From assembly GCA_031763025.1 (NCBI GenBank), contig JASSKH010000010.1, positions 5,079,901 to 5,143,900 on the forward strand: a stretch of 64,000 nt of DNA, given 5' to 3'. The stretch comes from Macrocystis pyrifera. Its lineage: Eukaryota > Sar > Phaeophyceae > Laminariales > Laminariaceae. The stretch's first letter is position 1, and each line of letters starts with the position of its first letter. Below the pieces are notes generated by a model. The model saw only the letters and a program-made list of their open reading frames with translations, was not told the origin of the DNA and did no database searches. The translations under genes were made by a program, and so were the position numbers. Below, piece after piece: positions 11,244-22,242 of the stretch.

Positions 11244-11780
11244 CACTGTCAGCAGTCTCGAGGGAGTACGAGACAGTCCCTTCCTTGATCGGGCGAGCAC
11301 AGAACTCGCAGTCGGTTGCCCTGTCAGGATGATCCCGCCACCACGCACATGAGATCCTTGCTGGTGGCGAAGGCCACGTTTTTGCCACCAGGCGCGGAGT
11401 TCTTGACCAAGTAAGTGCTGGTCCGTGCACTGGTCGCAAACAACAGCCGGCACCAGGTCGGTCTTTGTCGTTGCCGCTCTCTTGCCAGAGGGCCAGGACC
11501 ACGCGCCTCTCGACGAGGGGGAGGTGAGCTTAGGGGGCGTGGAGAAGGGAGAGGCGGGGGTTGCAGCACCAGCAGGTTCGCCACCGACAGCAGCAGCTTG
11601 GCCGCCGACAGCTGCACCTATCTCTGCCGTTCGTCGAAGGCGAGACGCCTCTTTTTTTAGGCGCCGTGCGAAGAGCTGTCTATTGGTTGGCAGTTTGCGG
11701 AGGAAGAAAGAAGAAAAGGTTGTTTGGCTGTTTGGCGAAGAAGTAAGAAGAAAGGTTGTTCGGCTGTTCGGCTGTTTCAA
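11244..11780 (-). pseudogene. Cys-rich exon upstream of the OTU-like exon, frameshifted
   Basis: On the minus strand this reads as an Ala/Pro-rich stretch, then AATTKTDLVPAVVCDQCTDQ, then (other frame) KNSAPGGKNVAFATSKDLMC, then (third frame) HPDRATDCEFCARPIKEGTV, ending at a good GTGAGT donor at 11,238-11,243. Two CxxC pairs in GC-rich sequence suggest a zinc-binding domain, but two frame changes are needed to join them. It may be the 5' part of the gene that ends at 8,537, with the CAG island as intron. That link is inferred from strand, order and the donor only. Confidence 0.35.
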
Positions 11781-11894
11781 AGAAGAAGGGCTGTTCGCGA
11801 AGAGCTGTCTATCAGTCGGTCTGTCTGCGAAGAGCTAGCAAGTGACAACGACCTCAAAAATCGTAATTATAGTTGTATCTATATACCTGGTAGG

Positions 11895-11938
11895 TTTTTG
11901 CATGTAGCGTAGGTCCTGTTTACTATGGTCCCCCGTAA
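11895..11938. mobile_element. MITE family 1 fragment
   Basis: Right-hand end of the 105-bp element: GTAGGTCCTGTTTACTATGG and then TCCCCCGTAA followed by TA. The left end is missing. Confidence 0.65.
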
Positions 11939-11939
11939 T

Positions 11940-12790
11940 ATAATGCTTTGTTTTATTTTCCACTTCATATCATAGTTATCGGAGCCTGCCCTGCGACCAC
12001 GGGCCGCGTTGTGTTGTGGCGATGAGTTAATGCAAAACAACATACCTGGTATACAGAAGATATACTCGTACGCAGGCCGGGGATTCCATCCCTCGTGTGA
12101 GGGTCCCCGGGCCGAAATCTGCAGATAGATCAGTCCTATTCCTGATACGTTCAACTATTACATTACTGCTGCTGTGAGTTAACAAACAGGACTCAACAGC
12201 TGACGTACGAAAGTTTCAAAGATGAAGTTTATTTTGTTTACCCCCCTTTATACATAGGACCAGTGCAGCAGTGATGGCCGTTGTAGGAGATTGAAACAAC
12301 TACGTACGGGCGTGTAATAATAATTACGGCAAATCGTCAATTTTAATTACTGGCGGCAATTTTTACGGAAAAAAAACAAGCCTCTATGCTCTGGTGTCTG
12401 AGCCATGAGCGACCCCCACGCACGAGAACCGTAGGAAACAGGGGGGGGGGGGGCGTGGATCGGGCTCAAAATTATTACGGCGAAAGAAAAAAAATACGGA
12501 CGGCTCAATCTGACTACGGGAAGTTACGTGTACTCCGGTAACTGCCATCACTGCTGTTTAGGACCGCACTATTGTTTTAGAGGTCAGAGTGCTGCCGGGT
12601 ACTAGGTACCAAGTAGGTTACGAGAATGGAAGGATGGGGAGGCTGTCGGCAGGAAGCGAGGGAGACGGGGAGGGTGGGAGGGAGGGAGGGAGCAAGGGAG
12701 GGATGGAGAGAGGGAGGGAGCCTCCGCGAGGGCTTCGAGCTGATGCGTGCGGCATGGGCGTAGCCGTTTCGAAAGAAATCGTCCGTAGTG
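11940..12790. other. No gene; poly-G and GGGA-rich sequence
   Basis: Contains a G run (12,441-12,453) and a purine-rich GGGA/GGGAG block (about 12,655-12,722). At 12,725-12,785 on the minus strand is a short coding remnant, SKRLRPCRTHQLEALAEA, which recurs at about 17,090-17,150 on the plus strand just 5' of the LINE-B RT piece. It is therefore probably LINE-B-derived. Confidence 0.5.
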
Positions 12791-14284
12791 TGTGTGTGTG
12801 TTCTTCACATTAAACCGTTCTTCTACTCGTCGACATCCAGCAAGCCCAGTGTCCGTGCTGATTCTTCACCCTAGAAAGATACGAGCTCTGTGGTCACAGA
12901 CTACGACACGGAGATAACACACCGTAATGCATTAATAGCCTACGCAATACCATGCCTTCGCACTAGGTGCGGCCGACACAACAGGCATACATACGCCAGC
13001 AACCAAAATACACTATAAAGAAAGAGAAGCAACGAAGAAACCAAACCGAAAAAGAAAAAGAAAATGAGAAGAATCCCAAATAAATAAAAAAAATGAGAAG
13101 CCAAAGCTCAGAGACACATACTTACCCCGAGCATGAGCCAAAAGGGACGTGCAAGGGGGAAGAAACGAGAAGGAAAAAGGGGACTATGCATCCCGGTGAA
13201 CACTTAACTAAGTAAAAAGAGAAAGAATGAGTGGGCCAAAATACGCTCGTCACCCACCCACTATGTAGTACTTCTTTCATAAGGATAAGAAGGGGAAAAT
13301 ATAGGAAAAAATCAAGTCATGGAAAAAAAATCAAAGCACCAAGCCAATACATACCGAACGGCCGCAGCAGTTGGCGGTACGAGTAGCAAAGAAAAGTCCA
13401 ACCTATTAGTCGGCCTGGTACCTTGCTACCCTATCTGCGGTCTCTCTGCTACTCTCTTCTACCGCGGTTTCCCTTCTACTCCTCCTGTTCCCCCCCCTGC
13501 CCTCATACACTTGTACGGTGTTCCTTCTACCCCTCCTGCTGTTACCCCTCCCCCCATTCCCTCTAACACTACCTGCAGCGGATGCACGGCGCTGTTTACT
13601 CAGCTTTGCCTCAGCCTCGTGCCACCTTTCCATGAACTGTTCAGCTGCTTCGAGGATTCCCCGGTACCACTTTCCCGTCTGTTTTGCTGCAGTGGGCCAC
13701 AGTGCGGTCCCAACTCCAAAGACAAAGGGGGAGTCTTCCGTTGATCCCTCGGTGGCTTTGAACACTCTAAGGTCTTCAGCAATGGCCCTAGGCCAAGTCT
13801 TGAGCTGCCCGCCTGGTTTTGGGCTCTCCCCACCAGCGATCGTCCCGAACATCAACCGACTGGGCAATCGCCCCTCGTGTTGCCGCACCAGAGCCCCCGC
13901 AAAGAAGAGTCGCCGTTTACGGATGGTCGTTTCGATACTTTCGCATCGTGTTATCCTGAGCGCCTTCGCATACGAGAGGGTGGTGTGGTCGGTGCGTAGT
14001 CGGCGCTGGAAGCCAATGACTCGCAGAAGGACTTCGTGGTGGGCTGATCGAAGCTTGGCGAAGTGGTCCGCATTGAGGGTCCACGTCACGCAACCGTACA
14101 TCAAGGTCTCAATCACCTCGGCCTTCAGCATCCCGACTTTCAGACTAAGCGGTGCGTTCGTCCTATCGTACAGTTCCGGGCCATACCGTTTGAGGCATGC
14201 CCGCATCAGAGGGATTCGTCGCTCGATTTCGCAGGAGAGGTTAGCGTTCTCGTGGATATTGCCTCCTAAGTATAAAAAAATATA
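12790..14284 (-). mobile_element. LINE-B copy, 5'-truncated
   Basis: A minus-strand LINE-B fragment made of the 3' part of its ORF (13,406-14,284) and a ~600-bp 3' UTR that matches 2,600-3,175 in reverse. Its 3' end is AATGTGAAGAA followed by a (CA)n tail at 12,789-12,803, where the nested copy has (AAC)n. The 5' break falls within the RT, next to the hairpin repeat at 14,283-14,325. Confidence 0.7.
13406..14284 (-). pseudogene. LINE-B reverse transcriptase, C-terminal part
   Basis: About 290 codons in one frame starting at YIFLYLGGNIHENANLSCEI. The order is YLGG, then a region with VIETLMYGCVTWTLNADHFA, HHEVLLRVIGF and RLRTDHTTLSYAKALR, then RKRRLFFAGALVR. This is the thumb and downstream region of LINE reverse transcriptases (the segment after YADD). 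The end is Arg/Gly-rich and finishes ADRVARYQAD, shared with the nested copy. The palm and N-terminal domains are absent here and are found in the complementary piece at 17,425-18,535. Confidence 0.75.
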
Positions 14285-14325
14285 GCCACCCGGGAGAGTC
14301 ATCTCTTCCGGGTAGTGTGGGACGC
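14283..14325. repeat. Short dispersed hairpin, copy 1
   Basis: ATAGCCACCCGGGAGAG, a short loop, then CTCTTCCGGGTAGTGTGGGA. The same hairpin occurs at about 24,817-24,855 and 58,181-58,222 (plus orientation) and about 35,680-35,722 (reverse). Three of the four copies lie in kinase 3' flanks. This one sits at the 5' break of a LINE-B copy. Confidence 0.6.
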
Positions 14326-14624
14326 CACTACTACCTGGTACCACTTTTTCTACAGTAGTACCTGGTACCATGCTATACTACCACCGCCGCCGTTCCGTTA
14401 CTCCCTTTTCCCCTGACAATATGATCGTAGGACTAATAGCAGCAACAATACGTATGATACTAGAAGTAGTAGTAAGTAGCACATAGAATAATAAAGTAGT
14501 AGCCACTACTACTGCTGTGTGTAGCGGTCGTGCATACCAGGTAGTGGTATTACAGACAGACCCCCACCGATGGCGTGGGGGTGGAGCTTGAATGCGGCTT
14601 AGGGCCGCTCCTAACGAACCGAAA

Positions 14625-15300
14625 ACAAAATCACGATTCGTGACTTTTTGGCATGCCAAAAGATCACGATCCGTGACATTTCAGTTCTAACGAAAAAAAG
14701 CCGAAAAGCGTCACGTTTCGTGATATTTTCAAATAGTAAAAATTCCGATATTTCAAACCTAACCTTTTTTGGGGTGGAGCCAACTCTCGAGAGTGGGGCA
14801 CGGCCAGGCCGGACTGGGCCGTCCGCGCCTGGCCCAGCCCATGATATATTCGAATCACGGGCCGAAGCCTGACCCAGCCGGCGAGATTCCAATTTCACCG
14901 ACCGTCGGCCAAGCTCGGTTCGCGAGATTCCATCTCGCAGTCCGTCTGCCCGGCCTGGCCGGTGACATCCTCAGGTCATTTTCACGTTTGTCTTCCGGCA
15001 GTGGCTCCTCCTCCTCGAAATTTCGAGGCTACAACCTCCTCGTTAGCCCGCGCCTAGCGGTGTCTTTGGGTAGACGCCCGTTGTCCACAAGCGGCGTACG
15101 AAGCAGAGTCTGCCATGCACCTATGCCGACCTTCGGATACCGTTGGTGCGCGTGGGTTGCGTAGTGCCTTGATCAGACGTATTTTGAGACACGACGAATG
15201 TCACGAATCGTGATTTTTGTTTTTTTAAGAGGAAAGCTAAAAAAAATGGCGTCATGAATCGTTATTTAATCAGTCGAACTCACAGCTGACGTATTTCAAA
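14625..15300. repeat. Region with repeated TCACGATTCGTGA-type palindromes
   Basis: Palindromic 13-mers close to TCACGATTCGTGA occur at 14,629, 14,671, 14,711 and 15,198, bracketing a GC-rich block with no clear ORF. At 15,268-15,291 is a 24-bp sequence that reappears inverted at 51,389-51,412. This looks like the end zone of an unclassified mobile element. Confidence 0.4.
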
Positions 15301-15330
15301 ATTTATAAAATATTATTCACATTCACACAT

Positions 15331-16287
15331 TCATCTATATAGTAATAATTTATATTTATTCTTGAAGGAAATGTTTCCTCGTGGCCATGGTACACCACCC
15401 CATGAAGTTGCACCCATATAGGACGCCATCCTTAACCTTCCCCGCCCAAAACTGTTCGGGTGAGCTCTCATCCTGCAGAATTCTACAAGATGCTTTTCTC
15501 CCGTACCAAGCAAGACCTCCCGGTGAGGCCTGCTCTGGGAGTACTTCTCGGTAAGAATGTTCTTCCAGATCTTTACCAGAGTGATCAGCTCTCCCTGTTC
15601 CCCATACATCGCCAAAGGGTGTACATACATCGTGATCCCAATCTTTTCTGCCCTGGGGCGAGTCATGGTGTCCTTATACTTAAACGACAGCAACTTCGCG
15701 ACTGTACCCACACACTCTCTCCCAGACCAGTGCTCGATCTTCTTTCTAAGCTTTGCTCGGTCCATACCACCATAAATAATTGAAAGACCGCTCTCAACGG
15801 TGGAAAGATCCCCTCCAATGGAAAGCCTCTCAACATCTTCTCGTTCCATGAAATGCGCGCACCAGAAGTGTTCCGCGGAAGGGAACACGAAACGTTTCTT
15901 GGAAAGGCACCCCAAACGTAAATTTCTTACGTAAACTTCTCCCGTAATCATACAGCAGTTGCTAAAATTTGACATCGTACGACGAATGTTATCCATCCCC
16001 GACCCAAAATACGTATAGTCTTCGCTTTTGAACTCCATAGCGAACTGGTTCGTTGACGTCCTGCTAAACACGTTCTTGAAGCCAAACTCGAGAGGAGTCT
16101 CCGAAGCTTCCGCCTTGGAAACCATACTCGTATTATCCTCGGAAGCTTTGGAAGCCTTGGAAGTCTTGGAAGCCTCGGAAGCCTGCTTGGAAGCCTTAGT
16201 CCTAGAAGCCTTCTCGGTTCCAATGGGAAACGTGACAGCCTTGGGCTTAGACGTGAAGGTCTCTAGTCTCACCCGACGTGTTGTCAT
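15331..16287 (-). CDS. NADAR (YbiA-like) domain protein, intronless
   Basis: 318 codons in one frame from ATG at 16,285-16,287; an earlier in-frame ATG at 16,378-16,380 would add 31 residues of less convincing sequence. Residues about 26-62 are a Lys/Ala/Ser-repeat linker. Residues about 107-305 follow the NADAR pattern: FSNCC, FVFPSAEHFWCAHFM (like the family's YPSxEHxxQxxKF), HWSGRECVG, a conserved KIWKNILTEKYSQ, EVLLGTGEKHLVE and SFGRGRL near the end. NADAR proteins are N-glycosidases acting on riboflavin-pathway intermediates or ADP-ribose-type substrates, and occur in bacteria, fungi, phages and giant viruses. An intact single exon is odd beside the intron-rich neighbours and may mean transfer or retrocopying. 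Substrate unknown. Confidence 0.75.
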   Translation of the reverse strand: MTTRRVRLETFTSKPKAVTFPIGTEKASRTKASKQASEASKTSKASKASEDNTSMVSKAEASETPLEFGFKNVFSRTSTNQFAMEFKSEDYTYFGSGMDNIRRTMSNFSNCCMITGEVYVRNLRLGCLSKKRFVFPSAEHFWCAHFMEREDVERLSIGGDLSTVESGLSIIYGGMDRAKLRKKIEHWSGRECVGTVAKLLSFKYKDTMTRPRAEKIGITMYVHPLAMYGEQGELITLVKIWKNILTEKYSQSRPHREVLLGTGEKHLVEFCRMRAHPNSFGRGRLRMASYMGATSWGGVPWPRGNISFKNKYKLLLYR

Positions 16288-16493
16288 AGTCTTCGCCGTA
16301 ATATGAAAATAAGTTTTGTGTACGAAGTATAGGAAGCGTGAAATCGTGTTGCTGAGTGGTTGAGGAGGGAGACAAGACATGGATTGTGAACAGGTGGGGG
16401 TGGGGGTGGGAGGCCCCTCCACCTCGAGGTCAACAACGTACCATATCAGATATTCAGCAAATAACCAGGAAGAGGATTTAAAAAAAAAATAAA

Positions 16494-16556
<63 letters not shown>

Positions 16557-16557
16557 C
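16494..16557. repeat. (AAT)n microsatellite
   Basis: About 19 uninterrupted AAT units lying 5' of the NADAR gene (about 210 bp upstream of its chosen start, on the gene's own strand). Confidence 0.95.
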
Positions 16558-17059
16558 CTATAGACATATATCAAACTCAAGAACAATCCTATGCTGGGAC
16601 CTCTAGAGCCAAATTATGTATTTTGCCTCTCGAGTTTATACATACGTCGGGTATACAGGCGATATTTTCGCGATACGTGGTTCTCTTTTCGTTGATAGAG
16701 CCGAATTTGGCAGTCAAAATTGGATGCAGCCGGTCCCCTCTATGTACTTGCCAGCCGCAGCTCGGTCAGTCATCCGATCAATAAGCTACTGCCAGCAAGG
16801 ACGACAACAGCAGCAGCAGCAGCAGTGGCCGGAGCGAGGCGGATGCACGGGATGCCGTGGTTCAGCGGCACCAGCACAGCATTCAGTGCTCCGGCTGGGC
16901 GTCTTTCAGCGGAAGTTGCCCCAAACCCATGTCCCCAACACCGCACACGGCACCCTATCCGGGAGTAAGCAGTAGCAGCCACGTCCTCCAGCTCAGCTTA
17001 TGCGGTGTTTTGCGTGTTTGTGGACTTGCTGACTTCTTTTTTTTCACCCATGCTTTTAT

Positions 17060-18535
17060 CTCACGTTCTTCTAGCAGGTCACCTACGGACAAATTCATTT
17101 CAAAACGGCTGCGCCCATGCCGCACACATCAGGTCGAAGCCCTCGCGGAGGCGCTCGTCATGGTCTCAACCACACCTCCCCGCGTGTCCTGTGTGTGGAG
17201 TTATCAGAGTTGACTTCCAGCACCCTAATCGGGGTGACGGATCGAGCAGCAGCAATCGCTCCCCGAGGTCAGCGGCAAAACTGTTCGTCAACTCTATTTT
17301 CAAGTGGAAAAATGGGTAAAATTCATTTGTATCGTGGAACTGCTGTGCTGCAAGCGATAAGCGGCACGGCAATAAATAGCAGCAATCGCTATGGTCAAGA
17401 TGGGCGGGGCACTACCACAAACTATTGAAGACGAAATCGCTGAAACTTGACCCCACGATCATCGACCTAGTGCCACCACGACCGCTGAAACTATCCCTTG
17501 GAAATGAACCATCCACTGACGAGATGATGGAAGCAGCGAAGGGTATGTCGAACTGGAAAGCCGTTGGACCAGATGGTCTCCCGGTCGAAGTACTGGAACT
17601 TGACCACCCCGCTTTCATGCAGTATTTTCACAGTATCCTTGTTAACGTTTGGGTAACGGGAGAAGCCCCCCAGCAATGGAAAGATGCGATCATAAAAACC
17701 CTTCACAAAAGAAGGATAGAACTGATTGCAACAACTACAGAGGTATTTCGCTTGTTGCTCACGCAGGCAAGGTGTTGCTGAAAATCGTTGCGTCCCGTCT
17801 ATAAGCAGCTAGCTACTGCGAGACCGAGCATATACTCCCTGAAGACCAGTGCGGCTTCCGCCCCGCACGGTCAACAGTCCATATGCTGTTTGTCGTGCGC
17901 CGGTTGCAGGAGCTCGGACGGCAGAAGAAAATCCCCCTATACATGTGCTTCATCGACCTGCAGAAAGCGTACGACTCTGTCGACGGAGAACTGTTGTAGG
18001 AGGTACTCACGCGCCTTGCTTGGTATACCAACCAAGATGACCACAATCATTCGCAATTTTCACGAAGGCATGCGGGCTCGCGTGCGTGCAGATGACGGTG
18101 AACACTCGGACTGGTTCAATGTAACCCAGGGGCTGCGGCAAGGCTGCGTACTATTATCGCCGTTGTTACTGTTCAACGTGTTCTTCGCTGCTGCGATACA
18201 CATCGTGCTGGTACGCCTCAGCAAAGACGAATGCATCGTAAGGGATTTGGTTCATCTCGAAGAGGACAGGGTTGTCGGAAAAGAGGAACCGTTGGCATGC
18301 GTGCAAAGGGCTGTGTGGGACACGTTGTATGCAGACGACGCAGGAATAGTCTCAAAGTCGGCGGAAGGCCTTGCAAGAATGATGACAGTCATCGTGGCTG
18401 TCTTCGAAGCAGTAGGTCTCACGGTATCCGAGAAGAAGACAGAGACGATGCTCCTACGAACACCGACCGGATCAGACGTTTACCACCTCACCGCTCGCGA
18501 TCGAAGCTGCAGGCCAAAAGTATAAACAGACTGCC
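17060..18535 (+). pseudogene. LINE-B fragment with reverse transcriptase palm
   Basis: A plus-strand piece of a non-LTR element. After a short conserved remnant (KRLRPCRTHQVEALAEA, about 17,105) comes an RT. The finger reads GMSNWKAVGPDGLPVEVL at about 17,540. In a shifted frame, [20 protein letters not shown] (about 17,840), [16 protein letters not shown] (about 17,950), a [12 protein letters not shown] box near 18,125 and the active site [19 protein letters not shown] (about 18,327) follow. It stops at [10 protein letters not shown], just before the point where the 13,406-14,284 copy begins, so the two are complementary parts of one family. At least two frameshifts and one in-frame stop make it dead. 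Confidence 0.75.
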
Positions 18536-19330
18536 ATCCCCCCCCCCGCTGCTCCTTCTCGATTCCTGTCGACCCCTAAGCTGGAGTTTGAATCGCGACA
18601 CCTTCCTCGAAATGGCGACCTGTGTAGTCACCGAGACGATTTTGAGTAGGCGTTCCTTCACCAATCCTTTCCTTCCCATCGACCCACCATCCCTCTACCC
18701 CGCGACGCCCAAAGCTTTTGGAAAGTTTGTGACACCGTTCACTGCTACTGTCACTGCAGCGCGCAAGAAAATAGCCAGAAAATTACCTGTGGGCCGCGAA
18801 AACAAGAGAAAAACGTCCTCCTCCTTTCTGTGTTCGTACCTGCAGCGGGTACCTCCGACGCAGCGGCAGCGTACTCGTAAAGCCTACAGTACCAGTACCA
18901 CAGGTAAGAGCGCGCCACCCTCGATCGGGAAGGCTCCACGAACTGCCTGTGTCTTTGCGGTTAGTGTCAGGGAAAGCACACACCGGTATACCAGGTATGT
19001 ATGCAGATACACGTTTGGCGGTTTGTCGGTGTATCATATTCATAGTAGTAGTATTAATAGTACTCGTAGTAGTAGTATTAGTAGAACAGTACAACGTACC
19101 AGCCAGGTACGCATCACTTTTCTTGTAGAGGGGGGCACGTTTTATTATTTCCACCCGCCCGTATCATTGCATTACTACGGCGAGCGGGATTTGACCCTGA
19201 CAAGAAGAAACGCGAGTATCGACATTCTAATGTCCAACATGCAATGTCTCAATCGGTGTGTTTGTACCCTTCATCCCTGCCGTAGTATAATATACCGCCC
19301 ATAACTTTGTAGTGGTACTATCTTGGTCCA
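18536..19330. other. No gene recognised
   Basis: Begins with a C run next to the LINE-B break, then mixed sequence with an AGT/TAG-rich microsatellite at about 19,040-19,085 and one TACCAGGTA motif (18,989). Long open frames on the plus strand lack any domain signature. Confidence 0.5.
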
Positions 19331-19655
19331 GGGGAGGGGGGGGGGGGGATACTCATTTGTCGCTCGCGCAGGTCATGCTACTGTTACGGGGGGCCATAGT
19401 AAATAGGACCTACAGTGCACACAAAAAACTATATATTTGCCTATTTTTACTCACAATATTTGGTCCTATTTACTGTGGTCCCCCGTAATATTGACCACGA
19501 ATTCCTTTCGAGACGGAGCACCGTTCCTATTCCTAATAGGGGCACCTCCAACATTCGAACATCGGGCGCTCATTACGTTTTGTCCGCGTGATACCATGGT
19601 ATATTACATAGTCTTGGTTCTCTTTATCTTATCCCCTTCCTGTTTCGTCGTCTGT
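19331..19655 (-). mobile_element. LINE-A 3' end, poly(C)-tailed, split by a MITE
   Basis: Matches 308-490 of the first LINE-A copy, including CATTTCGAGACGGAGCACCG-type sequence and the terminal TACTCATTTGT. On the element's sense strand the sequence ends in a C run, shown as G at 331-348 of this kilobase (19,331-19,348). MITE family 1 is inserted at 19,384-19,488. Confidence 0.7.
19384..19488. mobile_element. MITE family 1, copy nested in LINE-A tail
   Basis: The full 105-bp element with TTACGGGGGGCCATAG and CCCCCGTAA ends. TA follows the right end; the left flank reads TG, so one target copy has mutated. Confidence 0.8.
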
Positions 19656-19658
19656 GAT

Positions 19659-19957
19659 CGGGGGGGGGGGGGGGGGGGGGGGGGGGGTGTACTCGATAGG
19701 AGAGATGTACTCGATCTCATGCATGGCCGTAGTCGTATGACCATAGACCCTCGCATCCCTACAATGCCGGGACGGAGCATGTCGGGTTTTCACCGACCAG
19801 GCAGACATTGCTTGCACCAAGCGCGAAGCGCCGTGAGGTGTCCGGCGAGTCGCATGAAGGGTGAGCTGCATCCTACTAAGAACCGCTTGTGAGGCGGACT
19901 TGCATATGGATGACAGCTTCAATGAGTTAGTTGATCGGGGGGGGGGGGGGGGGGGGG
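19659..19957 (-). mobile_element. Retroelement 3' unit with poly(C) tail, copy D2
   Basis: Nearly identical to 74-288, with G runs on both sides (19,659-19,687 and 19,937-19,957). The right part extends to GGATGACAGCTTCAATGAG, matched in reverse near 37,745. In the first kilobase the order is unit then LINE-A tail; here it is LINE-A tail then unit, so both ends have inserted repeatedly. Confidence 0.6.
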
Positions 19958-19959
19958 AT

Positions 19960-22240
19960 CGACGGCGCGATCCGGTTTATTATCACATGCAATACACAGC
20001 TTGGGCTAAATTTAAAGTTAGCCATCCGACGATGTGCAGCATAGACCATCGTCGCCATAGCCAAGAGGGTTCCGTGTCCAATGATCTAGGAGGTGAATTA
20101 CTTTTTCGAGCAGAATGCCAACGCTCAGCGCTGAACAGGTGCAGTGTAAGCTGTCGCTACTCTAGGAACTCGCTTAACAGGATATCTGCAACTAGTGTCG
20201 TCAAGTTGCGTTAACGAAGTCGTGACGGCGGACGCTTCAGGCAACTCGAAAGAGGTCGCTATTTTTTTTTTCGGCGTCGTCAAAATGAGAAACTCACGTT
20301 CCCTCGCAGTACTACCAGGTTGGGCGATGCGTACACTCTACTGCGGCTGACCTGACCCCTCACCGTCTGTCATTGACCGGCGTGGTTAAGCTTCAACCAT
20401 TATTAGACCTTGAATGGTTAAATCGAAAACAATAAAAAAAAAAAATCAAGGAGAGCCAACATCGCTTGCCCTCGCTTTCAAATCTTGGCATCCTACCCTT
20501 CTTTTTTTTCTTTTGTATGAAAAGAAGACACGGGGCTAAATAATCCCCCCACCCCCCCTCTCGCGCACGCCCACTAAAACAACCGTACTCGTATTGAAAA
20601 TTATCAGCGTTTCCCTTCGCTCGTCAAAAACACTATAATACAATAAACTACTCGTGAGGTTACACAGAGGAGAGAGGGGGGTGAGCGTCGGAGCCGGTTC
20701 GAGACGAGTGGGGGGGCGGAGGAAGCCACGGCCTGCAAGGGGTGGGGGGGTGGGGGACGGTGCGCAATTGGGGAGGGGGGGAAGGGGGGGGCTGGCGGCG
20801 GGACTAACCCTTTCTGCTTTCAGAGGCGCGGATAGTTGCCGACGAGCGCAGGTATTGCCTTCTCTCAATTATTGCTTTGATTGTTTGACTCGAATCCTCG
20901 CCCCTTTTTTTAGTCACATCCCAAACACGGGGTCTCAGAATTGGGTTCCCCCCTCTCCCTCCCCGCTGAGGCAAACGCCTTGGGTTTTATCGTGCAATGG
21001 GCTATGTCCTGGTGTCCCATCCTAGCCATGTGGCGATCAATCTTGTTGCGGTGTCTTCATCGTCGCCACGAAGGCGTTGCTAAGGTTATCTCGCTCGAAA
21101 CGAGATGCTCTCGCCCATTTTTTCCGTCCGACGGCATCAGGGCTAGGCACGCAGCCACAACGTTATGACCATAACCACTGAGCTATCGGTCAGCGTTGGC
21201 TTATGGAGAAGTGAATCCACGGTGCATATCTACCGTACTGTCAATAACTCAATATTCCAGTACGTGTAGGTCATCCAGCATCTCCTTAAGCAACCCGCAG
21301 AAACAGAACAACAGTGAAGGGAGCATGAGGGAGGTTGAGATTGCCGCTTTCCCCCACCGTGCTCGGAGGAGGTGGTATGCTGGCAAAAGCACACAGCTGT
21401 TGTTGGGGGAGAGTGTGATCGGGGGGGAGTTCAGGTGGCATGGCGTTCTTCTGGGGGTAGGCGCGGCTGTACGTAGAGAGCGTTGATCGGCTTTGGGCCA
21501 TGACTTTACACAATAATGTTATATTTTGTATTGTCATATCCCATACCTGGTAGTTGGTTGGCGTTTGGGGTGTCTTTTTTGCTCGGAGGAGAAAGGTTTT
21601 TGACGCTGCGTGGAGGCCTTCGTTGCTCTTGGGCTCGGGTGGACGCTCGTGGGGGCGCGTCTTAACTCTTGTACCCCAAAATCACTCCACTCCACGCTAA
21701 CTCCAAGTAATTTCCCCCGAACACGCGCGCGTCCAGTTCTGAAGAGGTTAAGAGAAAGCGAGTCTTGCTGGACGTCCGGGAAGTACGATTGTTGGCGAGG
21801 TTGGTGGGGTGTTATTAATAGCAGGGTAACCTCTGGGCAAAGTGCATTTGTTAGCGGTCGGTGTTGGCGGGGAATTAGTAGGGTCACCGTTGTGCCCTCC
21901 CTGCCCGTGTTCATGTATTGTCGTCCGCGGCAGCGCGGTGTGCCGTGCAATGTGCTCGGAAGTTGTCTCCAATCCTGTTGGCGACGCCTAAACGCGCCCC
22001 GCCTGAGGATTGTAGAAGGTGCGGAGCGAGGTGAACGCTTGAGGTCGTCGTTCGAAAGCACGTCAGTGGATCGTTGTGTTGAATTGAATTGGATGTTTCG
22101 GGGCTACGATTAGTGTTAGACCCGGGGGCTTGTTGGTACGCGCGATACGTGATCTGCAGTCTGTTCGACTCTTGGGCGTGCCGGTGGCGTCGTCTGGTGT
22201 GTGGAACCGATTTTTCGTGCATGCGATGTATGTTGCGCGA
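19960..22240. other. No gene recognised
   Basis: GC-skewed sequence with G-rich (20,690-20,800) and T-rich stretches. On the minus strand at about 21,185-21,100, GATAGCTCAGTGGTTATGG resembles a tRNA A box, but no convincing B box or cloverleaf follows. The 21,534-22,061 minus-strand frame is long but without recognisable domains or splice support. Confidence 0.45.
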
Positions 22241-22242
22241 TC

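Noticed and set aside
13518..14285. Plus-strand 255-codon frame
   Set aside because: Antisense shadow of the LINE-B reverse transcriptase, which has clear family motifs.
21534..22061. 175-codon minus-strand ORF
   Set aside because: No domain, no paralogue and low-complexity Arg-rich composition; likely chance.
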